From NCBI GenBank assembly GCA_003024985.2, contig PXIH01S0000384.1: DNA of 12,163 nucleotides; one strand, given 5' to 3'. Each line of letters opens with the position of its first letter. Position 1 is the first letter of the stretch. The notes beneath the pieces were generated by a model. It ran no database searches. It saw nothing but the letters and a program-made list of their open reading frames with translations, and was not told the origin of the DNA. This document shows positions 1-7,993 of this stretch, piece after piece. The position numbers and the translations under genes are program-made. The DNA is from Euperipatoides rowelli (Eukaryota; Onychophora; Udeonychophora; Euonychophora; Peripatopsidae).

Positions 1-971
1 AGTTGATTCCAATTAAGCATCACCCTATTTCCTACATGGGGAATCTTGCCACCTAATAGCTATGCCCTTTAGTGGATAAGTTCTTAGATAGTTGATTCCA
101 ACTTGGCATCACCCTATTTCCTACATGGTGGAATCTTGCCACCTTATAGCTATCCCTCTTATTGGATAAGTCCTTAGATAGTTGATTCCAACTTACCCTA
201 TTTTCTACATTGTGGAATCTTGCCACCTTATAGCTATGCCCCTTAGAGAATAAGTCCTAAGATAGTTGATTCCAACTAGGCATCACCCTATTTCCCACAT
301 GGTGGAATCTTGTCACCTTATAACTATGCCTCTTAGTAGATAGTTGATTCCAACTAAGCATCACCCTATTTTCTACATGGTGGAATCTTGCTACCTTATA
401 CCTATGCCAATTAGTGGATAAGTCCTTAAATAGTTGATTCCAACTAGGCATCACCCTATTTCCCACATGGTGGAATCCTGCCACCTTATAACTATGCCTC
501 GTAGTGGATAGTTGATTCCAATTAGGCATCACTCTATTTTCTACATGGTGAAATCTTGCCACCTAATAGCTTTGCCCCTTAGTGGATAAATCATTAGATA
601 GTTGATTCCAACTAGGCATCACCCTATTTCCTACATAGAATCTTGCCACCTTATAGCTATGCCCTTAGTGGATAATTCCACTAAGATAGTTGATTCCAAT
701 TAGATATCACCCTATTTCCTACATGTTGGAATCTTGCCACCTTATAGCTATGCCCCTGATTGGATAAGTCCTTAGATAGTGGATTCAACTAGGCATCACC
801 CTATTTTCTACATGGAATCTTGCCACCTTATAGCTATGCCCCTTAATGGATAAGTCCTTAGATAGTTGATTCCAACTAGGCATCACCCTATTTCCTACAT
901 GGTGGAATCTTGCCACCTTATATCTATGCCCTTTAGTGGATAAGTCCTTAGATAGTTGATTCAAATTAGGC
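1..971. repeat. Minisatellite array, 78-90 bp units, open at the left edge
   Basis: Tandem copies begin at 1, 90, 180, 264, 342, 432, 510, 600, 688, 778, 864 and 954, each recognisable by AGTTGATTCCAACTAGGCAT or a close variant. Unit lengths are 89, 90, 84, 78, 90, 78, 90, 88, 90, 86 and 90 bp, followed by a partial copy that stops about 17 bases into the unit. The 78-bp units lack 12 bp between two GATA words, as expected from replication slippage. Each unit also carries CATGGTGGAATCTTGCCACC, with short self-complementary arms. The array has no unique spacers, so it is not a CRISPR. No function is evident. Confidence 0.95.
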
Positions 972-982
972 TTACAAGATAG

Positions 983-1475
983 AGTCAAAGAATTTGAAAT
1001 AAAATTAAAAAACAAATGAAACTAACATTTCACAGGTTATATTATAGAGTTAAATGATGCCATCGACAAAAGATTGGAGAGTTTAGAAATAAATAAAAAT
1101 GTTATAATTTTTCGACTGGTTAGTGCTGATGATATAAATGATGAGTTATTGGACTCTGTTTCGGAAAAATTAATGATATTGTTTGAAATTGAAATTAATA
1201 AAGATAATTATATCAGATCAATCATACATACAAGAATAAATAAAATAATAAAATTAAATTTTTAATTTATAATAGGTAAAAGGTTGTTTTATAATAATTA
1301 TAATAAAATTAAATTGTCTAAAGACCCTATTTTATTGAAATTATCTATATCATTAGATAGATCAGTTATTGAAAGGAATAGATTAAAACAGATGAAAAAT
1401 GAGGTATATGAAATAAATAAAAATGGAGAGGGGCTGGTTATATATAAAGACGAAATTGATCTAGACATTCTTTAG
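983..1475 (+). pseudogene. LINE A ORF1-like remnant
   Basis: Two short open stretches (about 1074-1265 and 1284-1475) lie just before the endonuclease remnant, where ORF1 is expected. The first reads through KRLESLEINKNVIIF and then acidic text. The second contains KLSISLDRSVIERNRLK and ends near GEGLVIYKDEIDLD. This resembles the single-RRM plus C-terminal domain layout of many LINE ORF1 proteins: a short coiled coil, an N-V-I-I-F beta strand, an R/K-rich stretch and a final K-D-x-I-x-I/L-D strand. A charged heptad-like stretch at about 972-1015 could be the end of the coiled coil. At least one frameshift and several stops separate the parts. The ORF1 assignment is moderate and rests largely on position. 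Confidence 0.55.
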
Positions 1476-1523
1476 GGAGGGAAACTAAACGAAATTAAAA
1501 TCTTTAAAGTAGCAATTAAAGAA

Positions 1524-2200
1524 TATTAGAATCTTCTACACTAATTTAAGGTCAATAAGGAATAAATGGAATGACCTAAGGGGTTTCATATCAATAAACT
1601 CACCTGACATTTTTTTATTACAGTCTTGGTTGAGTAAAAAGGACCAAAATGAATCACTGTATATACTATCCAGGGTTACAATATATTACGTAAAGATAGT
1701 ATTCTATAATAGCTTATTTAATATAAATATAATCGATGAATTAAATTTTGATAATGATGGTTAATTTTTGAACTAATATGTAAAAAGAGATATTTATTAG
1801 GTGTTTTTTATCGATCACCAACATTGGTACATAGAGATGACATTGTTTCCTAAAAACTTTATGAATATGTTTGAATACAATATATACTAACTAACAATTT
1901 CGAAGATGTATTAATAATAGGTGATTTCAATTTACCTTTGGTAAATTTGAAGCTGGGATCATGTTCTTATCCGGAAGATAGTTTCGGGAGAGTATTTTAT
2001 GATCTTTTACAAAGGTTTTTATTTACTCAACATATTCACATTAACACTCATATCGGTAGATTTTGTGACTCTCAATTAGACATTATTATAAATAAGGATA
2101 AACTTCTTTATATCAAATATGGATTAATATGCACCTATAGCAAATAGTGACCATATAATCATAAGTTGTGATTATGAGATTAATGTAAAAAATAAAGAAT
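1524..2200 (+). pseudogene. LINE A apurinic endonuclease domain remnant
   Basis: Conserved blocks of the exonuclease-endonuclease-phosphatase fold appear in order across frames. They are YTNLRSIRNKWNDLRGFIS and SPDIFLLQSWLSK near 1530-1640, KKRYLLGVFYRSP near 1780-1820, LIIGDFNLP near 1911-1937 (the catalytic GDFN is at 1920-1931), DSQLDIIIN near 2065-2095 and SDH at 2146-2154. In intact elements this enzyme nicks genomic DNA to prime reverse transcription. Here the blocks lie in different frames, with stops around 1760 and 1850, so the domain is dead. The order and spacing make the identification secure. Confidence 0.85.
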
Positions 2201-2740
2201 TTAGCACAGTTTATCTAGATTTAGATAATGCACGATGGGATGAGTTAGGAAAAAAATTGTTAAACTTAAATTATTTGAGTAGTTTAGAAGATAGAGCTGA
2301 TTTCGAAATCAACTTTAATAAAATTATGGATATAATAATTGGTATTTTAGAATCCAATATTCTGAAAAAAATTATCTATTGCAAATCTAATAATAAAAAA
2401 GTATCAAATAAAAAAGTGCACCTTGGATTGATGGAAAGATAAAAGAAATGATAAAAAATAAAAACAAGGCTTCCAGAATTCTTAAAAAGAATAAAAATGA
2501 TGAAAACTTATTAAATTACAAAAGAATTAGAAATTTGCTTAGTAATAAAATTAGGGACAATAGAAATAAATTAGAAGATAATATTATTTGTAAATCCCAG
2601 GATAATCCTGATATACTGTAGATATTTAAGAAATTATTCAATAATGATTCTGAAGAAGTCGCTGAAATATGTGACAGTGAAGGAATGTTATTATGATAAT
2701 GCAGATATGGCGAGAATCTTTATGGAGCATTTATTAAGAT
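2201..2740 (+). pseudogene. LINE A endonuclease-RT linker remnant
   Basis: The reading frame continues from the endonuclease into a lysine- and asparagine-rich linker. It includes PWIDGKIKEMIKNKNKASR at about 2421-2477 and then YKRIRNLLSNKIRDNR at about 2518-2565. This is the familiar PWW-x-E-I-K...R-N-K-A...Y-K-x-x-R-N block that precedes the fingers of CR1/Jockey-group reverse transcriptases. An in-frame stop occurs near 2621 and further frame changes follow around 2690-2750. It encodes no separate product. Confidence 0.7.
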
Positions 2741-3558
2741 ATAATGCCACTGAGACTAGATATGAGGTTTTCCACAACAGATAAATACATCATTATTGAT
2801 CGGAGTGCAGTAGAGGATGTTGTAGTAAAATTAAAAAATTCTAAAGCTGTGCTTGGTGACGACATATATAATATTAAAAAAAATTTAAATGTTCTTTGTG
2901 GATTTTTTATTTTAGGAATAGTTCCTGAAAAATGGAAATGTTGGCTAATACGTCCTAAATATAAAAAAAGGTGCAAAAAGGATGATACAATAACTCATCA
3001 TTTGGCAAAGATAGCCAAGAAGATTTATAATTCTGGAATTTCAAAAACATATGTATTTTTATATTTTGTCAAATGGGCAATTTGGCTTTAGAAAGGACTA
3101 ATCTGTACAATCATATTTATTGAGGAATGTTTTTTTGACGGATGGATTTGAGCAATCTTTGACTAGTGATGTCATGTATTTTGATATGCAATGTGCATTT
3201 TATACATTAGATACCATATTTTGATAAACTAATTTATTATAATTTTTCTACTTTTCTAATTGGGTTATATATTTTTTATTTAGAAGGAAAATAAATATAT
3301 GTGTAAATGGATTTAACTCTGATTATTGTCAGATTAATTATGTTTATCACAAGGTGCCATCTCTTCGACAACTTTTTTTTTTTATATGGCTGATTTAGTT
3401 AAGGGTTTGAGTTCTGTAATATATATTTAAGCAGATGATGTGGAAATATTAAGATATATTGAGTCTGATAAAGATGAGATTTTTCAACATATTAATTTAA
3501 TACAGTATGTAAATGGTTTAATGAAAATTCCTTGAAAATCAATAAAGACAAAGTTATT
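2741..3558 (+). pseudogene. LINE A reverse transcriptase, N-terminal and palm remnants
   Basis: VVKLKNSKAVLGDD (about 2822-2863) matches the usual L-K-x-x-K-A-x-G-x-D block. GIVPEKWKCWLIRPKYKK (about 2918-2971) matches G-x-V-P-x-x-W-K. GQFGFRKD follows near 3076. VMYFDMQCAF near 3172-3200 is RT motif A. INICVNGF...VYHKVPS near 3293-3363 is the degenerate G-V-P-Q-G block. The catalytic motif is at 3428-3439, where Ala-Asp-Asp is intact but the preceding aromatic codon is TAA. The block ends with WFNENSLKINKDKV at 3514-3555, and the retroinsertion follows directly. Several frameshifts and stops make this non-functional. Confidence 0.85.
3544..3558 (+). repeat. Left copy of 15-bp target-site duplication
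   Basis: AAAGACAAAGTTATT occurs here and, identically, at 4796-4810. Both copies encode the same LINE A residues (K-D-K-V-I) in the correct relative position. That is expected if an insertion into LINE A duplicated its target. Confidence 0.85.
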
Positions 3559-4795
3559 GACGGTGCCACTGGAGCGTTCGCGACTTAGAACAAAAGTTAT
3601 TACCTCAGTACTATTTTAACAATAAGTAAGTTAATTTCTTGATATATTGAAAATATGTTTTAAAGTTGTATAAATGGATAAGGATGAATATGATATTCAA
3701 TTTATTTCATTTAATTATAATTTTGAATTATATGAATTTTTGCTTATTTATATTATGGCGGTTCTGAATTGAGATGAAGATTTTAATCTGACTTCATTAA
3801 ATATTTCATTGAATGTTTTTTTTTTACCATCGATTTACATGAAGTATATGATCTGACCTTGCTGATTTTGAATATAATTTCTTTTATTTATAATTCCTGT
3901 TAATTAGTGAAGAACTGAACTACATATTAAATTGAGATAGACTTTCCTGCCTTTTTAATGGCTTAATTTGAAATATGATTTAGGCTATGTGCTGCATGAA
4001 GTAAATTATTTCGGTAAACATTTTATTATCATTAATAACATGGATACTGTTTACGGAAACTTACACAATGGGAATTTGATTAAATACCTTTCTTTTAAAA
4101 AATATCTTTAAATCATTTGACTGTATTATGGCTCTTTTATTCGTTGAATACCTAATGGACTCTTTGAAAATTGGATTAATCGTCTACTTGTATTCATTTG
4201 ACATTTTGAAGAAAATTTGACATTTAAGATACAGTCATATTATAATGACCGTTACAATAGTAAAACTAGTATAATATGGTAAAATTAAAGGAAGATATCA
4301 ACTTTGAACTATTCAAATGGCTAATCATTTTGAAATATGAACTATTTATGAAAACATGAACATTATAATAATTATTTTAAAATGTTTTTGTTATAATACA
4401 TTTTTAGGTACGATATATTATTTGATGAAGACAATAGTTTTGTTTCAGGCTACTCTAATTTTATAACGATGCTCGTTATTATTAGGTTGTTTAGATCTAG
4501 AAATAATATTTTTTATATACTATTTTGTATATTTTTAATTATAGAGAGTAAGGAGATTTACCCTTCTATTTCTATATTAAAATTAGTATAATCATATTTT
4601 TATTGTTACCAATTGTAAAAAGAGATAATCTATCTTTGTAACGTCGTGATTCTTTATTTGAAAATTTAATAATGCTTGATTTGCTTTTATTGTTTATAGA
4701 TAATGGGAGAATTTACCCCTCTTTATCTACTAAGTTATGTTATTTTTATTATGATTAAAATATGTTTGTTGGGAGAAGTTCTCTTCAAAAAAAAA
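3559..4795 (+). mobile_element. Poly(A)-tailed retroinsertion in LINE A, identity unknown
   Basis: This segment interrupts the LINE A reverse transcriptase exactly between two 15-bp direct repeats. It ends in an A12 run (4787-4798) that merges into the right repeat. An ATTAAA hexamer at 4754-4759 lies 27 bases before that run, as a polyadenylation signal should. Together these are the marks of LINE-mediated retrotransposition of a polyadenylated RNA. The first 30 bases are GC-rich compared with the rest. Translations give only short ORFs, for example one starting at ATG 3674 (MDKDEYDIQFISFNYNFELY) and stopping after 32 codons. I recognise no domain. It could be a decayed processed pseudogene or an untypical, truncated LINE or SINE. 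Confidence 0.75.
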
Positions 4796-4810
4796 AAAGA
4801 CAAAGTTATT
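4796..4810 (+). repeat. Right copy of 15-bp target-site duplication
   Basis: This is identical to 3544-3558 and is preceded directly by the poly(A) run of the insertion. LINE A homology resumes inside it. Confidence 0.85.
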
Positions 4811-5475
4811 TATACGAGTTATAATTCTAGTTTAAAAACTTATAAAGTTGAGGGTTCGGTGATTAATCAATCATTCTCAGAGATTTATGTGTTGTCTATG
4901 ACAACAGATTGACTTTCTTTTTACATGCAGACTACTTGATTAGGAGAGCTAACAGCAAATTTGCTTTTATTAATAAAATACCTTAATGAAATTTTTTTTC
5001 AAGTGTTATATATAGTTCAACACTTATATTACCCCATTGTATGATTACTGTATAAAAGGGAGATGGATAAGTTTGAGAAGCAGTTTAGAAGATTTACTAA
5101 GCAGATATTTGGATTTTACTATATTCATTATAATGAAAGATTAAAAAGGTTAAATAATCTAATGAATCCCGAATTGCGTTATATAAGGGGTGATTTGATT
5201 TTTTTATTTAAAGAAATAATTTTAGTAAAAATAATTATTTTTATATGAATACAGATGGGAGACCCAGAGGGCATCAATATAAAGTTAACAAAAAAATTTT
5301 AAAGGAACATTGTAGTTCTAAACGCTAGATTAAGCTTCTATAGTTCTCGTACTGCAAATTTATGGAATGACCTCCCTTCTGAACTTGTCAACGCTGATAA
5401 CCTAATTGGGTTTAAAAATCGACTTGATAAATATCCACAAAATCAAATTTCTTTTACTGAATTGGTATAATTTCT
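4796..5475 (+). pseudogene. LINE A reverse transcriptase C-terminal part, after the insertion
   Basis: The RT continues with YTSYNSSLKTYKVEGSVI (about 4811-4864) and a decayed thumb, including LSF...DYLIRRANSKFAFINKIP. DKFEKQFRRFTKQIFGF follows at about 5066-5116, then YNERLKRLNNLMNPELRYIRG (first 20 residues Y to R) and DLIFLFKEI. After a frameshift near 5240 come RPRGHQYKVNKKI (about 5254-5292), SSRTANLWNDLPSELVNA and FKNRLDKYPQNQ, ending near 5470. This is the classic C-terminal region of CR1/L2-lineage reverse transcriptases. It is interrupted by stops and at least two frame changes. Confidence 0.85.
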
Positions 5476-5479
5476 AGAT

Positions 5480-5840
5480 AGTGAAGATATTATAATCTTA
5501 TCACATAATATACATAATAATAATATCGTAGGACATCTAGGAAGGATAAAATGTTTTTTAATAGAGGGAGTATAATTTGGAATAAATTGTCATCTAAGTT
5601 GGTTTCTGCTTCATTTAATTTGTTTAAAAAAAATTAGATATGTATTTATATGTTAATTTTGTTACAATAATTGAGCTTCTCTTTCTTTTCCATCTTTTAC
5701 TATATTTTCTGAAATGTTTGACATATTTCTATGTTAAATTGTTTTTGTGTGTTTCATAATTTAATATTGATGTACTTTGCCTCACATTTAAAAGTTCTTA
5801 AGACTAAATCATGTAAAGTTAAATAAATAAATTATAAACA
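5480..5840 (+). mobile_element. LINE B: 5'-truncated 3' end of a second LINE
   Basis: A second C-terminal RT tail, different from that of LINE A, reads GHLGRIK...FFNRGSIIWNKLSSKLVSAS...FNLFKK at about 5530-5635. It parallels the RPRGH...LWNDLPSEL...FKNRL block of LINE A 200 bases upstream. An AT-rich 3' UTR follows and ends in TAAATAAATAAA near 5820-5832, a typical simple-repeat tail of this LINE group. The fragment holds only the last ~50 codons plus the UTR. It is either a separate 5'-truncated insertion or the 3' end of a composite. No target-site duplication was identified. Confidence 0.65.
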
Positions 5841-5987
5841 AACGTCAATGATACCATTTAATATAAAAAAATATCCAGCACTTTTAAAGTCAATATATAT
5901 TCAAATATATACAATAATTAAATTATTTTGATGTGAAAAACATAAACTTTTTTTTTTCACTTCCATTTTAATAGTTTTTGTAGAAAT
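5841..5987 (-). promoter_or_regulatory. Putative POP7 3' UTR with weak poly(A) signals
   Basis: On the minus strand, ATTAAA (the common variant of AATAAA) occurs at 5967-5972, 16 bases after the POP7 stop, and again at 5857-5862. No canonical AATAAA lies between the stop and the tail of LINE B. The more distal copy is at a more plausible distance. This is inferred from motifs only. Confidence 0.3.
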
Positions 5988-6434
5988 TCATGACGAAGGA
6001 GCGGATTTGAATAGCTTGATATGAATAGCAGAATTATTTCTTCGTTGTGTTGAAGGTTCAAGATCATCATTTTCAGGCTCTAAGTCATCTATCAATTCCA
6101 CTGTAGATGTATTAGCAGATATTTCCAAATCATTCCCACTTTTCTGTTGCATCTGGAGAGCTAAATTCATAGCTCTGTTAACTGCAGCTCCTAATCCATG
6201 AATATTTATTTCTGTCATACCAGAGTCCAAAAGTTTTTGGCAACGACTCAATTGCATTGCAAAATTAGTACTTCGGCTTACATAAATATCATGCTTTTGT
6301 TTCGGTAAATGACGTGGTAAACGCTTTCTTAAACTGTACTCGTTTGGATCAATTAACAGCCGTTCTGTTTTATTATTTGTATCCAGAGATTGCTGAGATT
6401 TTGATACTGAACTGCGATCCCAGCGAGCTGCCAT
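5988..6434 (-). CDS. POP7: Ribonuclease P/MRP protein subunit p20 (Rpp20/POP7)
   Basis: This intact, intronless 148-codon ORF encodes an Alba-family subunit shared by nuclear RNase P, which trims tRNA 5' leaders, and RNase MRP, which processes pre-rRNA. In known complexes Rpp20 pairs with Rpp25 to bind the RNA subunit. Residues 32-52 carry the family signature EYSLRKRLP...LP...DIYV. QLSRCQKLLDSG is at 61-72, INIHGLGAAVNRAMNLALQ at 76-94, ANTSTVELIDDLEPE at 107-121 and RRNNSAIHIKLF at 131-142. These match human POP7 block by block as I remember it, and the length is close to human (about 140). The Ser/Gln-rich N-terminus (1-31) is longer and not conserved. The start is supported by A at -3, and there is no other Met before residue 60. 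It is divergently transcribed from GCN2. Confidence 0.95.
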   Translation of the reverse strand: MAARWDRSSVSKSQQSLDTNNKTERLLIDPNEYSLRKRLPRHLPKQKHDIYVSRSTNFAMQLSRCQKLLDSGMTEINIHGLGAAVNRAMNLALQMQQKSGNDLEISANTSTVELIDDLEPENDDLEPSTQRRNNSAIHIKLFKSAPSS

Positions 6435-6935
6435 TTTTTATTGCTGTTTGCACGATTTTGGTTCCGAGGAAATTGTCTCAAAATACTTAGCAAAAAAAAA
6501 AAATATATTTATTATTCTTAAATTAACCATATTTTCAACTATAATACAGGATTACCAATAAATAACATAATTTCGGATTTTCATTTGTGATAATATTTTT
6601 TAATAATTTCTTAAAGAAAATTTAAATATTGCATTATTATTCCGTATGGTTGAAATAATTTGATACACGGCTCGTTTGTTTTGATCAAAGTTCCTAACGT
6701 CCGGTCTTTTTATTATTATTATTAACTCCCAGGACTGTAGGGAAGCTGATATACTTTAAATGTATGATTAATTTTGTTGATGTAAATCATATTGATGAAC
6801 ATTTACATTTAAAGATAGACCAAGTAGTAAAACAAAGTCTTTTCAGGTCTAATTTATTTTCTAAAATATTTTTCTTTTTTGTAGTGTTGGATTGTGTTTA
6901 ATGACTGTCAATAATTATTATTGTCAATATAAAAA
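6435..6935. promoter_or_regulatory. Divergent POP7/EIF2AK4 intergenic (probable bidirectional promoter)
   Basis: Only 501 bp separate the POP7 start codon (minus) from the EIF2AK4 start codon (plus), so both 5' UTRs and core promoters should lie here. Locally GC-richer patches at about 6441-6478 and 6664-6706 stand out from the AT-rich background. The second contains the palindrome TTTGATCAAA (6680-6689). An 11-bp inverted repeat, CTTTAAATGTA / TACATTTAAAG, lies at 6754-6764 and 6804-6814. No TATA box can be assigned with confidence in such AT-rich DNA. Confidence 0.6.
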
Positions 6936-7055
6936 ATGGCTAGTGGCGCAGCCATTACGGAAACTATTACTGAGCGTCAAGAAAATGAAGTTGAATTATT
7001 GCAGGCAATTTTTCTTCAGGATTTTAAAGATTTAAGAGAGAAAGATGTGTGGAAG
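6936..7055 (+). CDS. EIF2AK4: eIF2-alpha kinase GCN2, first coding exon (partial)
   Basis: ATG at 6936, preceded by AAAAA, opens 40 codons ending ...LREKDVWK, followed by the splice donor AAG|GTATAC at 7053-7061. Reading on without splicing meets a stop after seven codons, so the exon ends here in phase 0. RQENEVELLQAIFLQDFKDL (residues 14-33) is the start of an RWD domain. The E-L-x-x-L-x-A-I-x-x-x-D-F-x-D-L-R pattern matches the N-terminus of GCN2 proteins, and REKDVWK is typical of invertebrate GCN2 as I recall it. GCN2 binds GCN1 through this RWD domain, senses uncharged tRNA through a HisRS-like domain, and phosphorylates eIF2-alpha. The rest of the gene lies outside the window. Another RWD protein is possible but less likely. 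Confidence 0.82.
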
Positions 7056-7524
7056 GTATACGTTTTTTTTTTTTATTAATATTTTAAAAAGTCCCCTCCC
7101 TTCTATAATTTTAATTACTTTCGCTTGTTTAGAACAATTAACTTCTGTCAAAAAAAAAAGTGCCTGTACTGATGGGTAAAGGTGGGGTCAGTCTACATTG
7201 TAGACACCTGAATCAACATTTATTTTTTTTGTAGCTGTTAAATTATCTTTTGACACTATCGTATATCTACTCAAATATTACGATAATTGGTAGGTTTATT
7301 ATTTATTTATTCAATTCAAGATTTAGGCAAGTGCCTGTACAGTCGTCTAGGAAGACCAAAATAAGGTTCCCAAACCATAACCCTCAATAAAATTATAAAA
7401 AATACACATAAATAAAAAAAATTAAAAAAATGTCAACTCTCTAACATTATTCTAATTTAAAATACATATAAAATAATATACAGTAACACTTCAATCATAC
7501 ATTATACATAAACAAATATCATTA

Positions 7525-7824
7525 TTAATTCTTATTTGTTCTGATGTCATCCAATTTATTCTTAAATTCCTTGAAACTCGGTTTGAAAAATTCTCTTGAA
7601 ATTTTGTTCCACAAACCTATATTTCTTCTAAAAATTGAATTCACAAAATAATTATTTATACTAAAAGGTATCTTTAACCTTTTATGTTGTTCAACTGAAA
7701 ATATCTCCTTATATATAAGTGTTAGATCGTTCTTAACATATCTAAGGCTAAGTTTTAAAGTGCTTAATTTTTTAATTCTTACCCTGTAATTAAACTTTTT
7801 AAATCCTATAATTTTTTTAGTCAA
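7525..7824 (-). pseudogene. LINE C reverse transcriptase C-terminal ORF (still open)
   Basis: This 99-codon open stretch is the best preserved part of LINE C. It starts with TKKIIGFKKFNYRVRIKKL, continues with LSLRYVKNDLTLIYKEIFSV and ends with IGLWNKISREFF...FKEFKNKLDDIRTNKN. The pattern R/K-x-x-T-K-x-I-x-G...L...R-x-x-x-D-L...Y-K-E-I...L-W-N-x-I...F-K-x-x-L-D is that of CR1/L2-lineage RT tails. The frame stays similar upstream to about 7906, broken by one stop near 7851. It is not a host gene and has no independent start. Confidence 0.8.
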
Positions 7825-7993
7825 CTGTCTATAAGTATTATCTAAATGTAATTAATTTTTTGGAAAAACAACAGTTGAACTATAGTCAATCAATGGCTGT
7901 AAGTAATAGTTATATAGCCTACTATTTCAAAAATCTCTTTATTCATATATCTAATATTATTTCTTAAGAAACAAATTTTCTTTTAATTTGGTT

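Larger units (their letters stand above)
972..5475 (+). mobile_element. LINE A: decayed CR1/L2-group non-LTR retrotransposon
   Basis: Frame-shifted and stop-riddled translations follow the order expected of a two-ORF, APE-type LINE. They run ORF1-like RNA-binding region, apurinic endonuclease, linker, reverse transcriptase and the C-terminal tail typical of the CR1/L2/Daphne lineage. The element begins where the minisatellite ends, so its 5' end is missing or replaced. It is interrupted at 3559-4795 by a separate retroinsertion. Homology ends near 5470 after a motif of the type LWNDLPSEL...FKNRLDKY. Numerous stops and frameshifts mean no protein can be made. The clade assignment comes from recalled motif patterns, not from a phylogeny. 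Confidence 0.85.

Noticed and set aside
257-562. A 101-codon minus-strand ORF with a periodic protein (KVARFHHVENRVMPSWNQLS-like units)
   Set aside because: It is the translation of the minisatellite. It stays open only where consecutive unit lengths (84, 78, 90) are multiples of three, and units of 86, 88 and 89 bp break it. There is no start context, domain or conservation signal.
1-971. CRISPR array
   Set aside because: The whole 78-90 bp unit is repeated with no unique spacers, and the setting is an animal genome.
785-1015. Minus-strand ORF of 76 codons across the array end
   Set aside because: This is the same minisatellite translation running out of LINE sequence. It is not a gene.
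2734-2976. Minus-strand ORF of 80 codons
   Set aside because: It is antisense to the LINE A reverse transcriptase remnant, whose plus-strand motifs explain the sequence.
6680-6690. TCF/LEF-type site (GATCAAAG) in the shared promoter
   Set aside because: A single short match in AT-rich DNA is expected by chance, and there is no second supporting site.
6945-6965. A tRNA A-box-like word (GGCTAGTGGCGCAG)
   Set aside because: It falls in the start of the GCN2 exon, and no B box or cloverleaf arms follow.
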